DNA from: UBA9732 sp963621975
Lineage (GTDB): Bacteria > Spirochaetota > Spirochaetia > Sphaerochaetales > Sphaerochaetaceae
Length of the DNA: 54,333 bases
Assembly (NCBI GenBank): GCA_963621975.1
Contig: CAVFGI010000011.1
Span: 1 to 54,333 of the forward strand
Direction: 5' to 3'
Within the stretch, counting starts at the first letter, position 1. The number at the start of each line of letters is the position of its first letter. The notes under the pieces are model-generated. The model made no database searches. It saw only the letters and a list, made by a program, of their open reading frames with translations, and was not told where the DNA came from. A program made the translations under genes and the position numbers. This document shows positions 23,134-32,485 of the stretch, piece by piece.

Positions 23134-25277
23134 TGTTCACCTCCACTCTTGTTCATTCTAGCTATACGGTCACGTACAATCTCTGGCATCTCAACATGTG
23201 GCGCATTTGGATGCAACAACCATGTTGCAGCATAGTGGGTGTCTGTAATCTTAAACATTGGTGGTTGTTCTTCAAAGTCAATTTCCATTGCGTACTTATT
23301 TCTAGCAGCAAAAGCATCTCCCTTTGGAGGATAAATCATATTAGGAGGAGTGCCTGGAATTGATTCAAGCTTGTTTCCCTTACTATCCAAATCTGGAATA
23401 GAAGCCAATAAAGCCCAAGTATAGGGGTGAGCTGGACTGTAGAAAACTTCGTCTGCAGTTCCGTATTCAACAATCTTTCCTGCATACATAACAGCAATTC
23501 TATCTGCCATGTTAGCAACAACACCAAGGTCGTGAGTGATGAAAATAACAGAGAGGTTTCTTTCCTTCTTAAGCTTGTTGATAAGCTCAAGAATCTGAGC
23601 CTGAATTGTAACATCCAAGGCTGTTGTTGGTTCATCACAAATCAAAATATCTGGGTTAGCTGTCAAAGAAATTGCAATAACAATTCTTTGTCTCATACCA
23701 CCAGAGAATTCAAACGGATACTGTCTGTATCTCTTTCTGGCTTCAGAAATTCCAACTTGTTCCATTACTCTAATTGCACGGTCTTTTGCCATTGACTTGG
23801 TTATTACTCTAATTTCACTCATTGCTGTTTCACGGAGCCAGAGAATGAAATCACGACTTCTCTTTCCAAAGTCAAACTTTGCAACATCTTGTATTCTCTT
23901 TTCAAACTGCTCCTGCATGTTTGAAAGAATTTTCACAAGGTTCCCCTGCACCAACTTAAGATCAGACAACGACAAAGGTGCTACTTTTGCTTCTGGAGCT
24001 TTTCCTTTTGCTTCAAGTCTCTCATAACGTGCTGTCTGTTTAATAAATCTCTTTTCTTCGGCAAGATTGCCTTTTACATCATCATAATAAGTCTTTACAG
24101 CACTTGAAAGGCTTACTTTGAAAGTATAAGCGTAACTATCTTTGACAGTTTCAAGTGGGTCAATTGCTGTTTCAACGGCAGTTGCTACACTACGAACCAT
24201 CTTATCCATATCGGGCTTTTCTGGCATGTCTGATGATATCTTGCGCTTTACGTCTGAGAGAGCTTCAAGGGCAACCTTCATGTCTGCAACCGACTTATTG
24301 GATGTGTACTCAAGTGCTGTCTGAACATCTGCAACAAAGGCCTTAAAATAAGAGGACTCAAAAGCAGAGGCTGTTTTTGCGTTGAGTTCCTTGCTGTTTT
24401 CTTCCCCTAAGGTGTTGCCACCTAGAACAATCCAACAACCCAAAGCAAAGAAATCGGGGGCCTCTTGCTCAATTGCGGCCTTCAACATTGCACAGCCTTT
24501 TTCGAGCAAGGCAACTAAATTATCATAGTTCTTGGTCTTTACGACTTCGTGGGCAGCTTTATTAATCTCTAAAGAAAGGGCCTTCATGCCTTCTGCATCA
24601 CGCACTACAAAGCGGTCAATTGATGCCCTGAAGTAGTTTGCAACTTCCTTGGCCTCTGAGATTGGATTTGAGATAGCTTCTTTGCTAATTGCAAGAAGTA
24701 TATCCTCTGCAGCCTTCAATCCAGCAGTAGCACTTGAATGGGCCTGCGAATATGGAGCCTCATACTTTGCCTGAAATCCAATAATCTTCCTAAACGTGGT
24801 AAATCTAGTCTTGTCATCTGAACAGCCACTAGCTTTCATAGCCTGATTGAGATTCTCAAGCGTGATTGCAAGTTTTTTATGACTCTCTCTTCTATTAGCT
24901 TTATTCTTGAGAATCATGGCCTCTGTAATCTGATTTCCAATTCTCATGATTGGGTTCAAGGAAGATAGCGGATCTTGGAAGACCATAGAAATCTTATCCC
25001 CACGAATCTTGTGGAAATCATCCTCACTAATCTTCAAGAGGTCTCTTCCATCATACAAGATTTCTCCGCTCTCCACTATTGTGTTTCCAGCCGATATTCC
25101 CAAGATTGTTTTACTTGTAGCCGATTTTCCACTTCCCGATTCTCCAACAATTGCTAGAGTTTCACCCTTATAAAGGTCAAACGAAATATCCCTAACAGCT
25201 TGGAGCTTTCCATTAATTGTTCTAAATGAAATAGTCAGATCTTTAACCTGAAGTTTCTTTTCTCTATCATTAGCCAT
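23130..25277 (-). CDS. oppD: Oligopeptide ABC transporter ATP-binding protein OppD with a ~370-residue insertion
   Basis: The second ATPase of the opp importer, 715 residues against a usual 320-350. Residues 1-125 are normal: Walker A GESGSGKSATS (near 45), Q-loop MVFQDPLSSLNPIM (near 98). Residues about 497-715 resume with QYPFEFSGGMRQRIVIAI (signature), ILICDEPTTALDVT (Walker B), FITHDLGVV and the C-terminal OppD domain with HPYTWALLASIPD. The intervening 370 residues (genomic 23793-24899 approximately) are mostly predicted alpha-helical, rich in A/K/E and with no recognised motif. They lie inside the helical subdomain that contacts the permeases. The frame is continuous, so this is not a frameshift artefact. 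The start overlaps oppC (TAATG). Confidence 0.93.
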   Translation of the reverse strand: MANDREKKLQVKDLTISFRTINGKLQAVRDISFDLYKGETLAIVGESGSGKSATSKTILGISAGNTIVESGEILYDGRDLLKISEDDFHKIRGDKISMVFQDPLSSLNPIMRIGNQITEAMILKNKANRRESHKKLAITLENLNQAMKASGCSDDKTRFTTFRKIIGFQAKYEAPYSQAHSSATAGLKAAEDILLAISKEAISNPISEAKEVANYFRASIDRFVVRDAEGMKALSLEINKAAHEVVKTKNYDNLVALLEKGCAMLKAAIEQEAPDFFALGCWIVLGGNTLGEENSKELNAKTASAFESSYFKAFVADVQTALEYTSNKSVADMKVALEALSDVKRKISSDMPEKPDMDKMVRSVATAVETAIDPLETVKDSYAYTFKVSLSSAVKTYYDDVKGNLAEEKRFIKQTARYERLEAKGKAPEAKVAPLSLSDLKLVQGNLVKILSNMQEQFEKRIQDVAKFDFGKRSRDFILWLRETAMSEIRVITKSMAKDRAIRVMEQVGISEARKRYRQYPFEFSGGMRQRIVIAISLTANPDILICDEPTTALDVTIQAQILELINKLKKERNLSVIFITHDLGVVANMADRIAVMYAGKIVEYGTADEVFYSPAHPYTWALLASIPDLDSKGNKLESIPGTPPNMIYPPKGDAFAARNKYAMEIDFEEQPPMFKITDTHYAATWLLHPNAPHVEMPEIVRDRIARMNKSGGEQ

Positions 25278-26806
25278 TATTCGTCTGCTCCTCTAAGTGC
25301 CGGGTTGAAAGCATCTCTGAGACCGTTTCCAAACAAATTGAATGAAATCTCAAGTAAAGAGATAAACAATGCAGGGAAGAAAATTATATGCGGATACGTT
25401 GCAAGATAATCTTTTCCATTGGCAAGCATTGTTCCAACACTGGTCATGGTTGAACTCTCGAGGTTGATGATACCAAGGTAGGTCAAGCTTGATTCACTGA
25501 AGATAACTCCAGGAATAACAAGAACGGAACCGGTAATGAGAGTTCCCAAAGAGTTTGGGAAGATGTGCTTGAACATAAGACGTCCGTTACTTGCGCCAAG
25601 TGTTCTTGCTGCAAGAACATACTCTTGTCCTTTGAATCTATAGAACTGCATTCTTACACGGGAAGCCATTCCAATCCACCCCGTTAGAACAAAGGCAAAC
25701 AGAAGGCTCCAAACCGGCCCCACTTTCTTTGCCAAGTGTAACTGGAACAGTGTTGCAACAACCATGAAAGGAATATCTACGAGAATATCGCTAATTCTTT
25801 CCATTACAAGGTCAAGAGTTCCACCATAGTAACCTTCAACAGCACCATACAAGGAACCAATAAAGAGGTTAATGATAGAAACTGCAATTGCAAAGATAAA
25901 TGAGAATCTTGCACCTTTTGCTAAACGTGTAAAAATATCCTGACCAAGGGAATTTGTACCAAAGACAAAACACGGTTCAAATCCATATCTATACTCAAAA
26001 TAAGTATACTTAAAGACACGACACTTATAAGAAACAGAAGAGGAATCTCCTGTGACTGTTGCGTATCTATAACGGGCTGAAGCAGATGGATCTTCAAGGC
26101 CTGGGTCTCCCTCAATTCTCAAAGAACTGTAATTGCCATCATTTCCACTTGTCTTATAAACATTTGTGAAATTTCCGTCTTTATCAAGAATGGCAACACC
26201 CTTTGCGTTTGCTTCATACCAAATATTGGCATCGCTTACGTTTTTTGTCTTAATTGCTGGATATATAACCTGCTTTCCTGTTTCATTTTGCCATGCCTGA
26301 ATACTGTCATATTGATCCTGAGAAAGAGTCATGTAAATGAAACCGTTAGCCGTATAACTATCCAACTTTGCAGAATAAAGGTTTTTTCCATCAGCAGAAA
26401 CAGAAGAACTATGAATTTCTCTAACAACATCATAGCCTGTTTCTGCTTCAATTGCTCTGTAGTAATTGAGGTTGCTGTCAGTCATTTCAACCTTCTGACA
26501 TCCGTCCCAACCCAGCCATTCAAAACCCTTTAGTTTTGGAAGAAGTTTTGTGTAGGTCAAATACGTTGTATCAGTAAGGCTCTTGGAATAAGAGGTTTCA
26601 CAGAAGATAGGAACAATTAAAGCATAAAGAATAAGAATTGCAATAATAATTGTTGCAACAATAGAACTTTTATTTTTTCTAAAACGGTTCCATGCATCTT
26701 CAAAATAACCAATTTGCTTGGTCTTAAATTTCTCGTCACTACTAGAACGGGAATTGGTAAATTTAAATTTCTCTGCTGGAATGTGCTGTAAATCAATATT
26801 TGCCAT
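25277..26806 (-). CDS. oppC: Oligopeptide ABC transporter permease OppC with large extracytoplasmic domain
   Basis: One of the two transmembrane subunits, 509 residues against about 300 for typical OppC. The first helix (about 50-70) is followed by roughly 190 residues that are polar, Y/S/N/D-rich and probably outside the cytoplasmic membrane. The usual core then starts at FGTNSLGQDIFTRLAKGAR (near 285) and contains the EAA loop LAARTLGASNGRLMFKHIFPN. The C-terminus GNGLRDAFNPALRG is typical of DppC/OppC. The start overlaps oppB by 14 bases, with GGAGTAAG upstream. The extra domain would sit near the binding protein and may help docking of the unusually large OppA. Similar long OppC proteins occur in some anaerobes, as far as I recall. 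Confidence 0.93.
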   Translation of the reverse strand: MANIDLQHIPAEKFKFTNSRSSSDEKFKTKQIGYFEDAWNRFRKNKSSIVATIIIAILILYALIVPIFCETSYSKSLTDTTYLTYTKLLPKLKGFEWLGWDGCQKVEMTDSNLNYYRAIEAETGYDVVREIHSSSVSADGKNLYSAKLDSYTANGFIYMTLSQDQYDSIQAWQNETGKQVIYPAIKTKNVSDANIWYEANAKGVAILDKDGNFTNVYKTSGNDGNYSSLRIEGDPGLEDPSASARYRYATVTGDSSSVSYKCRVFKYTYFEYRYGFEPCFVFGTNSLGQDIFTRLAKGARFSFIFAIAVSIINLFIGSLYGAVEGYYGGTLDLVMERISDILVDIPFMVVATLFQLHLAKKVGPVWSLLFAFVLTGWIGMASRVRMQFYRFKGQEYVLAARTLGASNGRLMFKHIFPNSLGTLITGSVLVIPGVIFSESSLTYLGIINLESSTMTSVGTMLANGKDYLATYPHIIFFPALFISLLEISFNLFGNGLRDAFNPALRGADE

Positions 26807-27776
26807 TTGCCTTACTCCCTATTCTAATTCGTGGATCAATAAATCCATAGCTCAAATCAAGAAGAATGCCTGAAGCCAAACCAATTATGGTATAGAAGGC
26901 AGACAACAGCATGAAGAAGTTGTAATCCAATGCGGTAATGGAATTAACATAAAGAGGACCAACACCAGGAACAACAAAGATGTTCTCAATAATAAGAGAA
27001 CCACCAATAATTCCAATGAACTCAGCAATAATCATTGGTAAAATAACAACCATTGCATTTCTAAGTGCATGTCTTCTTGTTGTCTGTGCCTTTGTAAGAC
27101 CCTTTGTTCTGGCAAGAAGAAGATACTCACTTGTAAGGACCTCTGTTAGCTCTGCACGGGTGTAACGAGCAAAACCAGCAACAGAACCAAATGCCAAAGA
27201 AATTACAGCTGGTAGCATTGAACGAAACATTGACCATGTAAAATAGTTGGTTCCACTGTTCATAACAAGTGGGAATAACTTCAATTTAAAACACAAGAAA
27301 TACTGAACTAAGAAGGCGTAAACATAACTTGGAACAGAAACAAAAACCATAACTCCAGTAGAAATTACGTGATCCTGCCATTTATTTTTCTTAAGTGCCG
27401 CATAAATGCCTAACAAAAGACCAAGTGGAACAGAAAAGACCATTGCATAAACGTTCAATAGAATTGTGGCCGGGAGTTTACTAAGGAAAATTTGCATACA
27501 ATCTTGTCCAATATACAAAGACTCACTAACACCCCAGTCTCCTGTAAACAATGTTCTAGTTATAAAATTCCAATACTGTTGAATTAAAGGGATTGCGTTT
27601 CCATTTGCATCCACAAGTCCCTGACGAACTCTTCGCTGAAGGACAAGGGACATATCCTTTCCAAACTGCTGTGCCGGAATATTTGGGAGCAATCTAATAA
27701 GGAGGAAACATCCCGATATAATCACAAAAAACGTCAGAAGCATAAGCAACAAACGTTTTATGACGTATTTAACCAT
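26793..27776 (-). CDS. oppB: Oligopeptide ABC transporter permease OppB
   Basis: The other membrane subunit of the importer, about 327 residues with six helices. The start at the ATG at 27776 is preferred because GAGAGG lies six bases upstream; a TTG two codons earlier is possible. The N-terminus YVIKRLLLMLLTFFVI is typical, the EAA motif is readable as LLLARTKGLTKAQTTRRHALRNA (split: LLLARTKGLTKAQ then RRHALRNA, near residue 220), and the C-terminus YGFIDPRIRIG fits the family. It follows a terminator-like hairpin after oppA, so it is probably transcribed by read-through at a lower level than the binding protein. Confidence 0.94.
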   Translation of the reverse strand: MVKYVIKRLLLMLLTFFVIISGCFLLIRLLPNIPAQQFGKDMSLVLQRRVRQGLVDANGNAIPLIQQYWNFITRTLFTGDWGVSESLYIGQDCMQIFLSKLPATILLNVYAMVFSVPLGLLLGIYAALKKNKWQDHVISTGVMVFVSVPSYVYAFLVQYFLCFKLKLFPLVMNSGTNYFTWSMFRSMLPAVISLAFGSVAGFARYTRAELTEVLTSEYLLLARTKGLTKAQTTRRHALRNAMVVILPMIIAEFIGIIGGSLIIENIFVVPGVGPLYVNSITALDYNFFMLLSAFYTIIGLASGILLDLSYGFIDPRIRIGSKANGKY

Positions 27777-27840
27777 AATCAACCTCTCTCTATGGTAATG
27801 CGTAGGAACGGGTTAAAAACCAGCGCCCGTGTATTACTAT

Positions 27841-27873
27841 AAAAAGCCTCACCAGTGCTTTTTGCACTGGTGA
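27841..27873 (-). terminator. Intra-operon terminator/attenuator between oppA and oppB
   Basis: Perfect 10-bp stem TCACCAGTGC/GCACTGGTGA (27849-27858 and 27864-27873, 5-nt loop), followed on the minus strand by GGC and five T residues. It sits between the binding-protein gene and the permease genes, where partial termination raises oppA output. Confidence 0.75.
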
Positions 27874-27899
27874 AGCTGTGAATTACAAGGAGTTAAGAC

Positions 27900-30356
27900 C
27901 TAGTTGTACTTCAATACATAGTTCTGAGAAGCGCAATATGCATCCCACTCAGCGTCTGTGTAGTTGTATGTGTAATACTTAAGTCCACCACGACCCATTC
28001 CAAAGATGTATTCTTCTGTATAGTACTGAATCTGCATACCCTTGAGGCTTGCTGAAGAGTCACCCATGATTGGGATTTCTTCGTAAGTCATCAAGACAGC
28101 CATTTCAAGTGCTGCAAGAATATCAAGCCTGGCTTCTGGATCACCATCAGAATCTCCGCAAGAATACTCAATCAATGTGCCATCTGCACTCTTAACTGTC
28201 TTCTTTTCGCCAAGCATAATGTCATTCCAATCGCTGACTGAAGTTGTGTAATCTGTGCCATGAATATTGATTGTCAAAGATTCCTTTGTTGTATCCCAGC
28301 TTGGGTTGTACTGATAAGACTCTGAAGTATAAGCTTCCATAAGGTTGTATGGGTCAAGAGTTGAACCTGTCCAACCAACACCAAAGAGCATGTCTACCTG
28401 GCAGTTCTTAAGAGCATCTGCAAATCCGTTTCCAAGAGTATCATCTCTTGTGAATGTGAGCTTGCCTTCAAGCTTTGTTCCCTTAACAGCATCAGTGAAG
28501 CAGTTTACGAGATATTCATAACCGTTGTTATAGAACTTAGATGTTGAGTTTGGTGTACCAATCTTAATCTGAATGACATCATCCTCATCCATGAGTCCCT
28601 GTGCAATAGCAATGTCATAAGCTTCGTTATAAAGCTGCTGGGCCTTTGTGAGGTTGTAGCCAGTGATAGAATCAATAGCTTCATCTACATCTTCATAAAG
28701 CTTGCCTTCACCAATGTCCTCTGAGAGACCCCAGAAGTTAACAAGAACGTTCTTTGCCTGATCTGTTGAGCGGTATGGAGTACCTGCTTCAGGATCGCAA
28801 ATGATAAGTTCTGAATAAAGAGCAAAACCAGGAGCGTTTGTTGGGCTTGTTGCCAAGCAGAAGTCAGCTCTGTTAAGAGCAAAGCTCATTGCCTGTCTGA
28901 ACTCAAGAACAGTAAGGATGGTCTTGTTGATATTTGCACCAGCTGCTTCCTGCATGGTTACGAGCTTTTCCATATCTGGGTTGAAAGCCATGAAGAATGT
29001 GCTATCACCAGGTGTGTAGTAGCAGTAATCTGACAAGGAATATGTCTGCATGTCATCAACTGTAAGTCCATATCCATCAAGCTTTCCTTGGAGGAAGAGC
29101 TCAAGTCTTGTTGAAGCTTCTGGAACATAATCTGCAACAATCTTTGTTGTCTGATAAAGGTCTGGATTATCATTGAACAGATAGTAATTCTCGTTTCTCT
29201 CAAGAACAAACTGCTTGTCTGCCTGGAAAGAAGTAAGCTTGTAAGGACCATAAGAAGGAGTTGTCTCTGCTGATGTACAATATGTTGTTGTGTAAACACC
29301 GTCAACAACGCTTGAGCAAGCATCATAGAGATCTGTCTTTACGAGGTTTGTTCCGGTAAGAGAATAAAGGAGATAGAAGCCCTTGAGAGGCTTTGTAAGA
29401 CAAAGGAGGATGTGATAATCATCAAGTGCCTGATATCCAACTTCTGCCCAATCAAGCTCTGAATATGTTGCAGCATAAACAAAGTAGTTTGGAACATCGT
29501 CTTCTGTTTCTCCCCAGTTTGGATTACCTGTTGTTACAGGAACAAAGAGAGCATAGTTTTCATCTGTAAGAGGAATAAGGCCTTCTTCATCTGCCATAGC
29601 TACGAGAGCTTCCCAGTTTGTTGTATCAAAATAGGCATCTCCATAAGCATTGACATATGTGTTAAGTGAATAGTTGTTTGTCCAAGCAAGAGAGAAGTCA
29701 ATACCAAGGTACATTGGCTCGCCGTTTGGAGAATAATACTGTCCGTCTTCACCCTTTGTAAGGTCAGCCATTGTATAACCAGCATTAGCACCGTTATCAA
29801 GCTTAACAGTTCTGCCCTGATAGAGGTATTCTTTTGCATTGTAAATAACCATGTTACCACTATAGAGGTTATCAGCTCTGTAGTTCTGTGCAACTGGATT
29901 GATAAGTCTCTTCTGAGACTCAACAAAATCATAAGCGTTGATAGGTGTTCCATCATCCCACTTGAGATCCTGTCTGATAGTAATGATGTAAGCCTGGTTT
30001 ACAGAATCTTCTGTGATACCATACTGGCCAACATACTGTGCTGTTACATCTTCAGGTTCACCTACTGCCATTGCTGGAACAACCTTGTAACCGGTTTCAT
30101 CTTCATTGTAATCAAATGTGTAGAAACCATCCTCAATATAACTACCAATCTCTGTTTCTGTATTGGTCTCATATGTATGAGTGTTCCAGTTTGTTGGGAA
30201 TACTGAGAGAGCCTCATTATATGTATATGTTGCAGGCTCTGCAGTTACCGTAGTGGTTGCTGTCTGGTCTTTCTTTGTCTGAGCTTCTGCTGCACCTTGT
30301 GCAAAAACAGAGAAGACAACAGAGAGAACCAGCAGTAAAACTGTCAGTTTTTTCAT
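27900..30356 (-). CDS. oppA: Oligopeptide-binding protein, solute-binding family 5 (OppA-like)
   Basis: The periplasmic substrate-binding protein of the peptide importer. A signal peptide of about 20 residues (MKKLTVLLLVLSVVFSVFAQ) runs into a small GAAEA linker, a style common in spirochaetes. There is no lipobox cysteine, so membrane attachment is not predicted. At 818 residues it is well above the usual 530-600. SBP_bac_5 features include TYEIGS-like early strands, IRQDLKWDDGTPINAYDFV (near 150) and the AMSFALNRADF segment near 500. Extra Y/D/T-rich stretches are spread through the sequence. GGAGGAAATG lies 5-14 bases before the ATG. It is the first gene of the operon and is followed by the attenuator hairpin. 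Confidence 0.92.
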   Translation of the reverse strand: MKKLTVLLLVLSVVFSVFAQGAAEAQTKKDQTATTTVTAEPATYTYNEALSVFPTNWNTHTYETNTETEIGSYIEDGFYTFDYNEDETGYKVVPAMAVGEPEDVTAQYVGQYGITEDSVNQAYIITIRQDLKWDDGTPINAYDFVESQKRLINPVAQNYRADNLYSGNMVIYNAKEYLYQGRTVKLDNGANAGYTMADLTKGEDGQYYSPNGEPMYLGIDFSLAWTNNYSLNTYVNAYGDAYFDTTNWEALVAMADEEGLIPLTDENYALFVPVTTGNPNWGETEDDVPNYFVYAATYSELDWAEVGYQALDDYHILLCLTKPLKGFYLLYSLTGTNLVKTDLYDACSSVVDGVYTTTYCTSAETTPSYGPYKLTSFQADKQFVLERNENYYLFNDNPDLYQTTKIVADYVPEASTRLELFLQGKLDGYGLTVDDMQTYSLSDYCYYTPGDSTFFMAFNPDMEKLVTMQEAAGANINKTILTVLEFRQAMSFALNRADFCLATSPTNAPGFALYSELIICDPEAGTPYRSTDQAKNVLVNFWGLSEDIGEGKLYEDVDEAIDSITGYNLTKAQQLYNEAYDIAIAQGLMDEDDVIQIKIGTPNSTSKFYNNGYEYLVNCFTDAVKGTKLEGKLTFTRDDTLGNGFADALKNCQVDMLFGVGWTGSTLDPYNLMEAYTSESYQYNPSWDTTKESLTINIHGTDYTTSVSDWNDIMLGEKKTVKSADGTLIEYSCGDSDGDPEARLDILAALEMAVLMTYEEIPIMGDSSASLKGMQIQYYTEEYIFGMGRGGLKYYTYNYTDAEWDAYCASQNYVLKYN

Positions 30357-30531
30357 CTTTCATTTCCTCCATGAAAAAATATTTATACGCCATTGTAGTT
30401 CAATAGGGTCTTTATAGTTTATCAATGCAAGGTGTTTCTTTCAACTATTAGTCGCAAAAATACTTTTTTAACATCTTGTGTTATAATATCTAACAATTGA
30501 GTCGTTTTCCGTTCATCTTGTTACATTTTCT

Positions 30532-30930
30532 CTACACTTGGAGATAAACAAACAGGAAGATTACAGAAATTAAAACAAAACTCAATCCAGAAATAAGAAA
30601 TTCTATTACAGAACTTTTTCTTGCATGCTTTCTTTCTTTGTATTCGCTATAGCTCTCTTTGTGCTCTTCATAATCTCTTTTTTTTAAGTTAAATATTTTA
30701 CTAAAAGAATATCCTATTCCGTCCGACACTCCGTGATCAGATGCCCAAACAAGCCCAGAGACAACCAACATTATAGCTCCACCAAAAAAGAAAGAGTCGC
30801 TTAAAATCATAGCCGTATCTTTGATTGTTGTTGAAGAAAATATATCTTTAATAACAAGAACGGCTATTGTTATAGCCAAACTCACTCCAAAGGAAATTAA
30901 AAGTTTTGTCCTATTTATCTTTATTTTCAT
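30532..30930 (-). CDS. DUF3899-type small membrane protein
   Basis: A 132-residue protein with hydrophobic segments near residues 9-28, 45-63 and 108-130. A tyrosine/lysine-rich charged loop (DYEEHKESYSEYKERKHARK) lies between the second and third. The central segment with SDSFFFGGAIMLVVSGLVWAS and DGIGYSFSKIF resembles the DUF3899 family, whose function is unknown. The ATG directly follows the MATE stop (TAG then ATG) and AAGGAGGC lies in the last codons of that gene, so the two are translated as a coupled pair. No role can be assigned beyond probable association with the transporter. Confidence 0.65.
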   Translation of the reverse strand: MKIKINRTKLLISFGVSLAITIAVLVIKDIFSSTTIKDTAMILSDSFFFGGAIMLVVSGLVWASDHGVSDGIGYSFSKIFNLKKRDYEEHKESYSEYKERKHARKSSVIEFLISGLSFVLISVIFLFVYLQV

Positions 30931-32379
30931 CTACCTAGCCTCCTTAATTTTCACTCTCTTTAACGAAGTTCTAAACTCTTCCAACTTAGACAGGCCTTCT
31001 GGAGTAACGGGCTTTATCCATCTTCCAGAAATCAATTGAAGCATCATAAGAACGTATCTAATAATTTCATCGCAATAGCACAATGGGAATACAACAAGAA
31101 TAGAAGCCTTAAACTTCAAGCCAGCAAGACAAACACAAGGCAAAACCATAAGGTACATAAAAGATATCTCAAGAACCGTACCAGTAAACGAATCTCCAGA
31201 AGCTCTAAACGTGTCATTCATGGCCCAGTTTCCCATTCTTATCACGGCAACAATCGTATATATTAATATTAAAGAAGAACAGATATCAAAAGACTGCCCA
31301 GAAAGCCCCATAATCACAAAGGCATATGGTTTAAGAATATTTACAAAGATAGCCACAATTAACACGCTAACCTGACACAGAGGAATAAGCCGTTTTGCAC
31401 GCTCATACGCCAAAGACAGTTCTCCACTTCCCACGCATTTTCCCACCAATACCGATGCCGCATTGGCAAAGCCTTGGAAAAATCCAATTATCAAACCTTC
31501 AAAAGTTCTAAAAACAGCAAGAGCTGCAATTGCTTGCTCGCTCTGTCTTCCAAGAACAACATTGATAACCATGTTTCCAATACCAATGAATACTTCACTA
31601 AAAATGATAGGCAGGCTCTTCTTGAAAAATAGAGAAAGATGGTCTTTCTTCCAATTAAAGAATTCCCTGAACATAAAAAGATAAGGATACTTAACAAAAG
31701 CCGCAAGGATAAGAATGACAATAACATTAACAAAAGAAGCACAAACTGTAGCTAATGCTGCACCTTTTACTCCTAATGCAGAACACCCCAAATGGCCACC
31801 AATAAGTACCCAATTTAAGAAGATATTGCTAAAAACACTGCATATAGCTGCAAATAAGGGTATCTTTACTCTCTCTGTAGCTCGTAAAACTGTACTCATT
31901 GCAACGGCAATTATCTGTAAAGGATAAGCAAAACCAATGATTGTAAGATATTGAACTCCAATCTCTTGGATGGCTAGTTTATCGGTATAAAGGCGCATGA
32001 TAGTCCATGGAGAGAAGAGAGCAACCCCACCAAAAATAAAGCTAACTGTGAGCATACAAACCAAAGTGAGTCCAAAACTACGTGCTATGTTTTTGTGATC
32101 TTTGGCGCCCCAATATTGAGAAAAGAAAAGCATTCCCCCGCCCACAAAGCCCCAGTAGCAGGCAATCATTAGTGTAGCGTATTGGGAGCAAAGGCCTACT
32201 GCACCAACAGAGTTTTCCCCAAGTGGGGCTATCATGATGGTGTCTACCATTGTGCCTGTTGTGGTTAACAGGTTTTGAAGAGCTACAGGAATGGCAATTA
32301 CGCCAACTTGCTTAATGAATTGTGGTAATTTCACTTCAGCCTTTAACGTAGACTGACCGTTGTTTTGGGTTCTAGCCAT
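30931..32379 (-). CDS. MATE-family efflux transporter
   Basis: A cytoplasmic-membrane antiporter of 482 residues with about 12 helices, exporting cationic drugs or metabolites using Na+ or H+. Typical MATE features are the N-terminal ALQNLLTTTGTMVDTIMIAPLG and the GGGMLFFSQYWGAKDHKN loop near residue 85. It is an ordinary single-domain member, unlike the fused transporter at 14259-15986. The product is predicted to be co-expressed with the DUF3899 gene that follows. A possible promoter lies on the minus strand at about 32390-32418 (AAGACA, 17 bases, TATAGT). The substrate is unknown. Confidence 0.9.
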   Translation of the reverse strand: MARTQNNGQSTLKAEVKLPQFIKQVGVIAIPVALQNLLTTTGTMVDTIMIAPLGENSVGAVGLCSQYATLMIACYWGFVGGGMLFFSQYWGAKDHKNIARSFGLTLVCMLTVSFIFGGVALFSPWTIMRLYTDKLAIQEIGVQYLTIIGFAYPLQIIAVAMSTVLRATERVKIPLFAAICSVFSNIFLNWVLIGGHLGCSALGVKGAALATVCASFVNVIVILILAAFVKYPYLFMFREFFNWKKDHLSLFFKKSLPIIFSEVFIGIGNMVINVVLGRQSEQAIAALAVFRTFEGLIIGFFQGFANAASVLVGKCVGSGELSLAYERAKRLIPLCQVSVLIVAIFVNILKPYAFVIMGLSGQSFDICSSLILIYTIVAVIRMGNWAMNDTFRASGDSFTGTVLEISFMYLMVLPCVCLAGLKFKASILVVFPLCYCDEIIRYVLMMLQLISGRWIKPVTPEGLSKLEEFRTSLKRVKIKEAR

Positions 32380-32485
32380 GATTTTGGAACTATACCAAAA
32401 TCAATATATTTTGTCTTTATATTGTTTCCTCTGTGGGTTCTTCATTGTATAATTAAGTATGTTCAAACAGCAGGAGGAAACCTAA

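Noticed and set aside
23130..25277. Frameshift or gene fusion artefact in oppD
   Set aside because: A single uninterrupted frame contains both halves of the ATPase in the correct order, and the insert has protein-like composition throughout.
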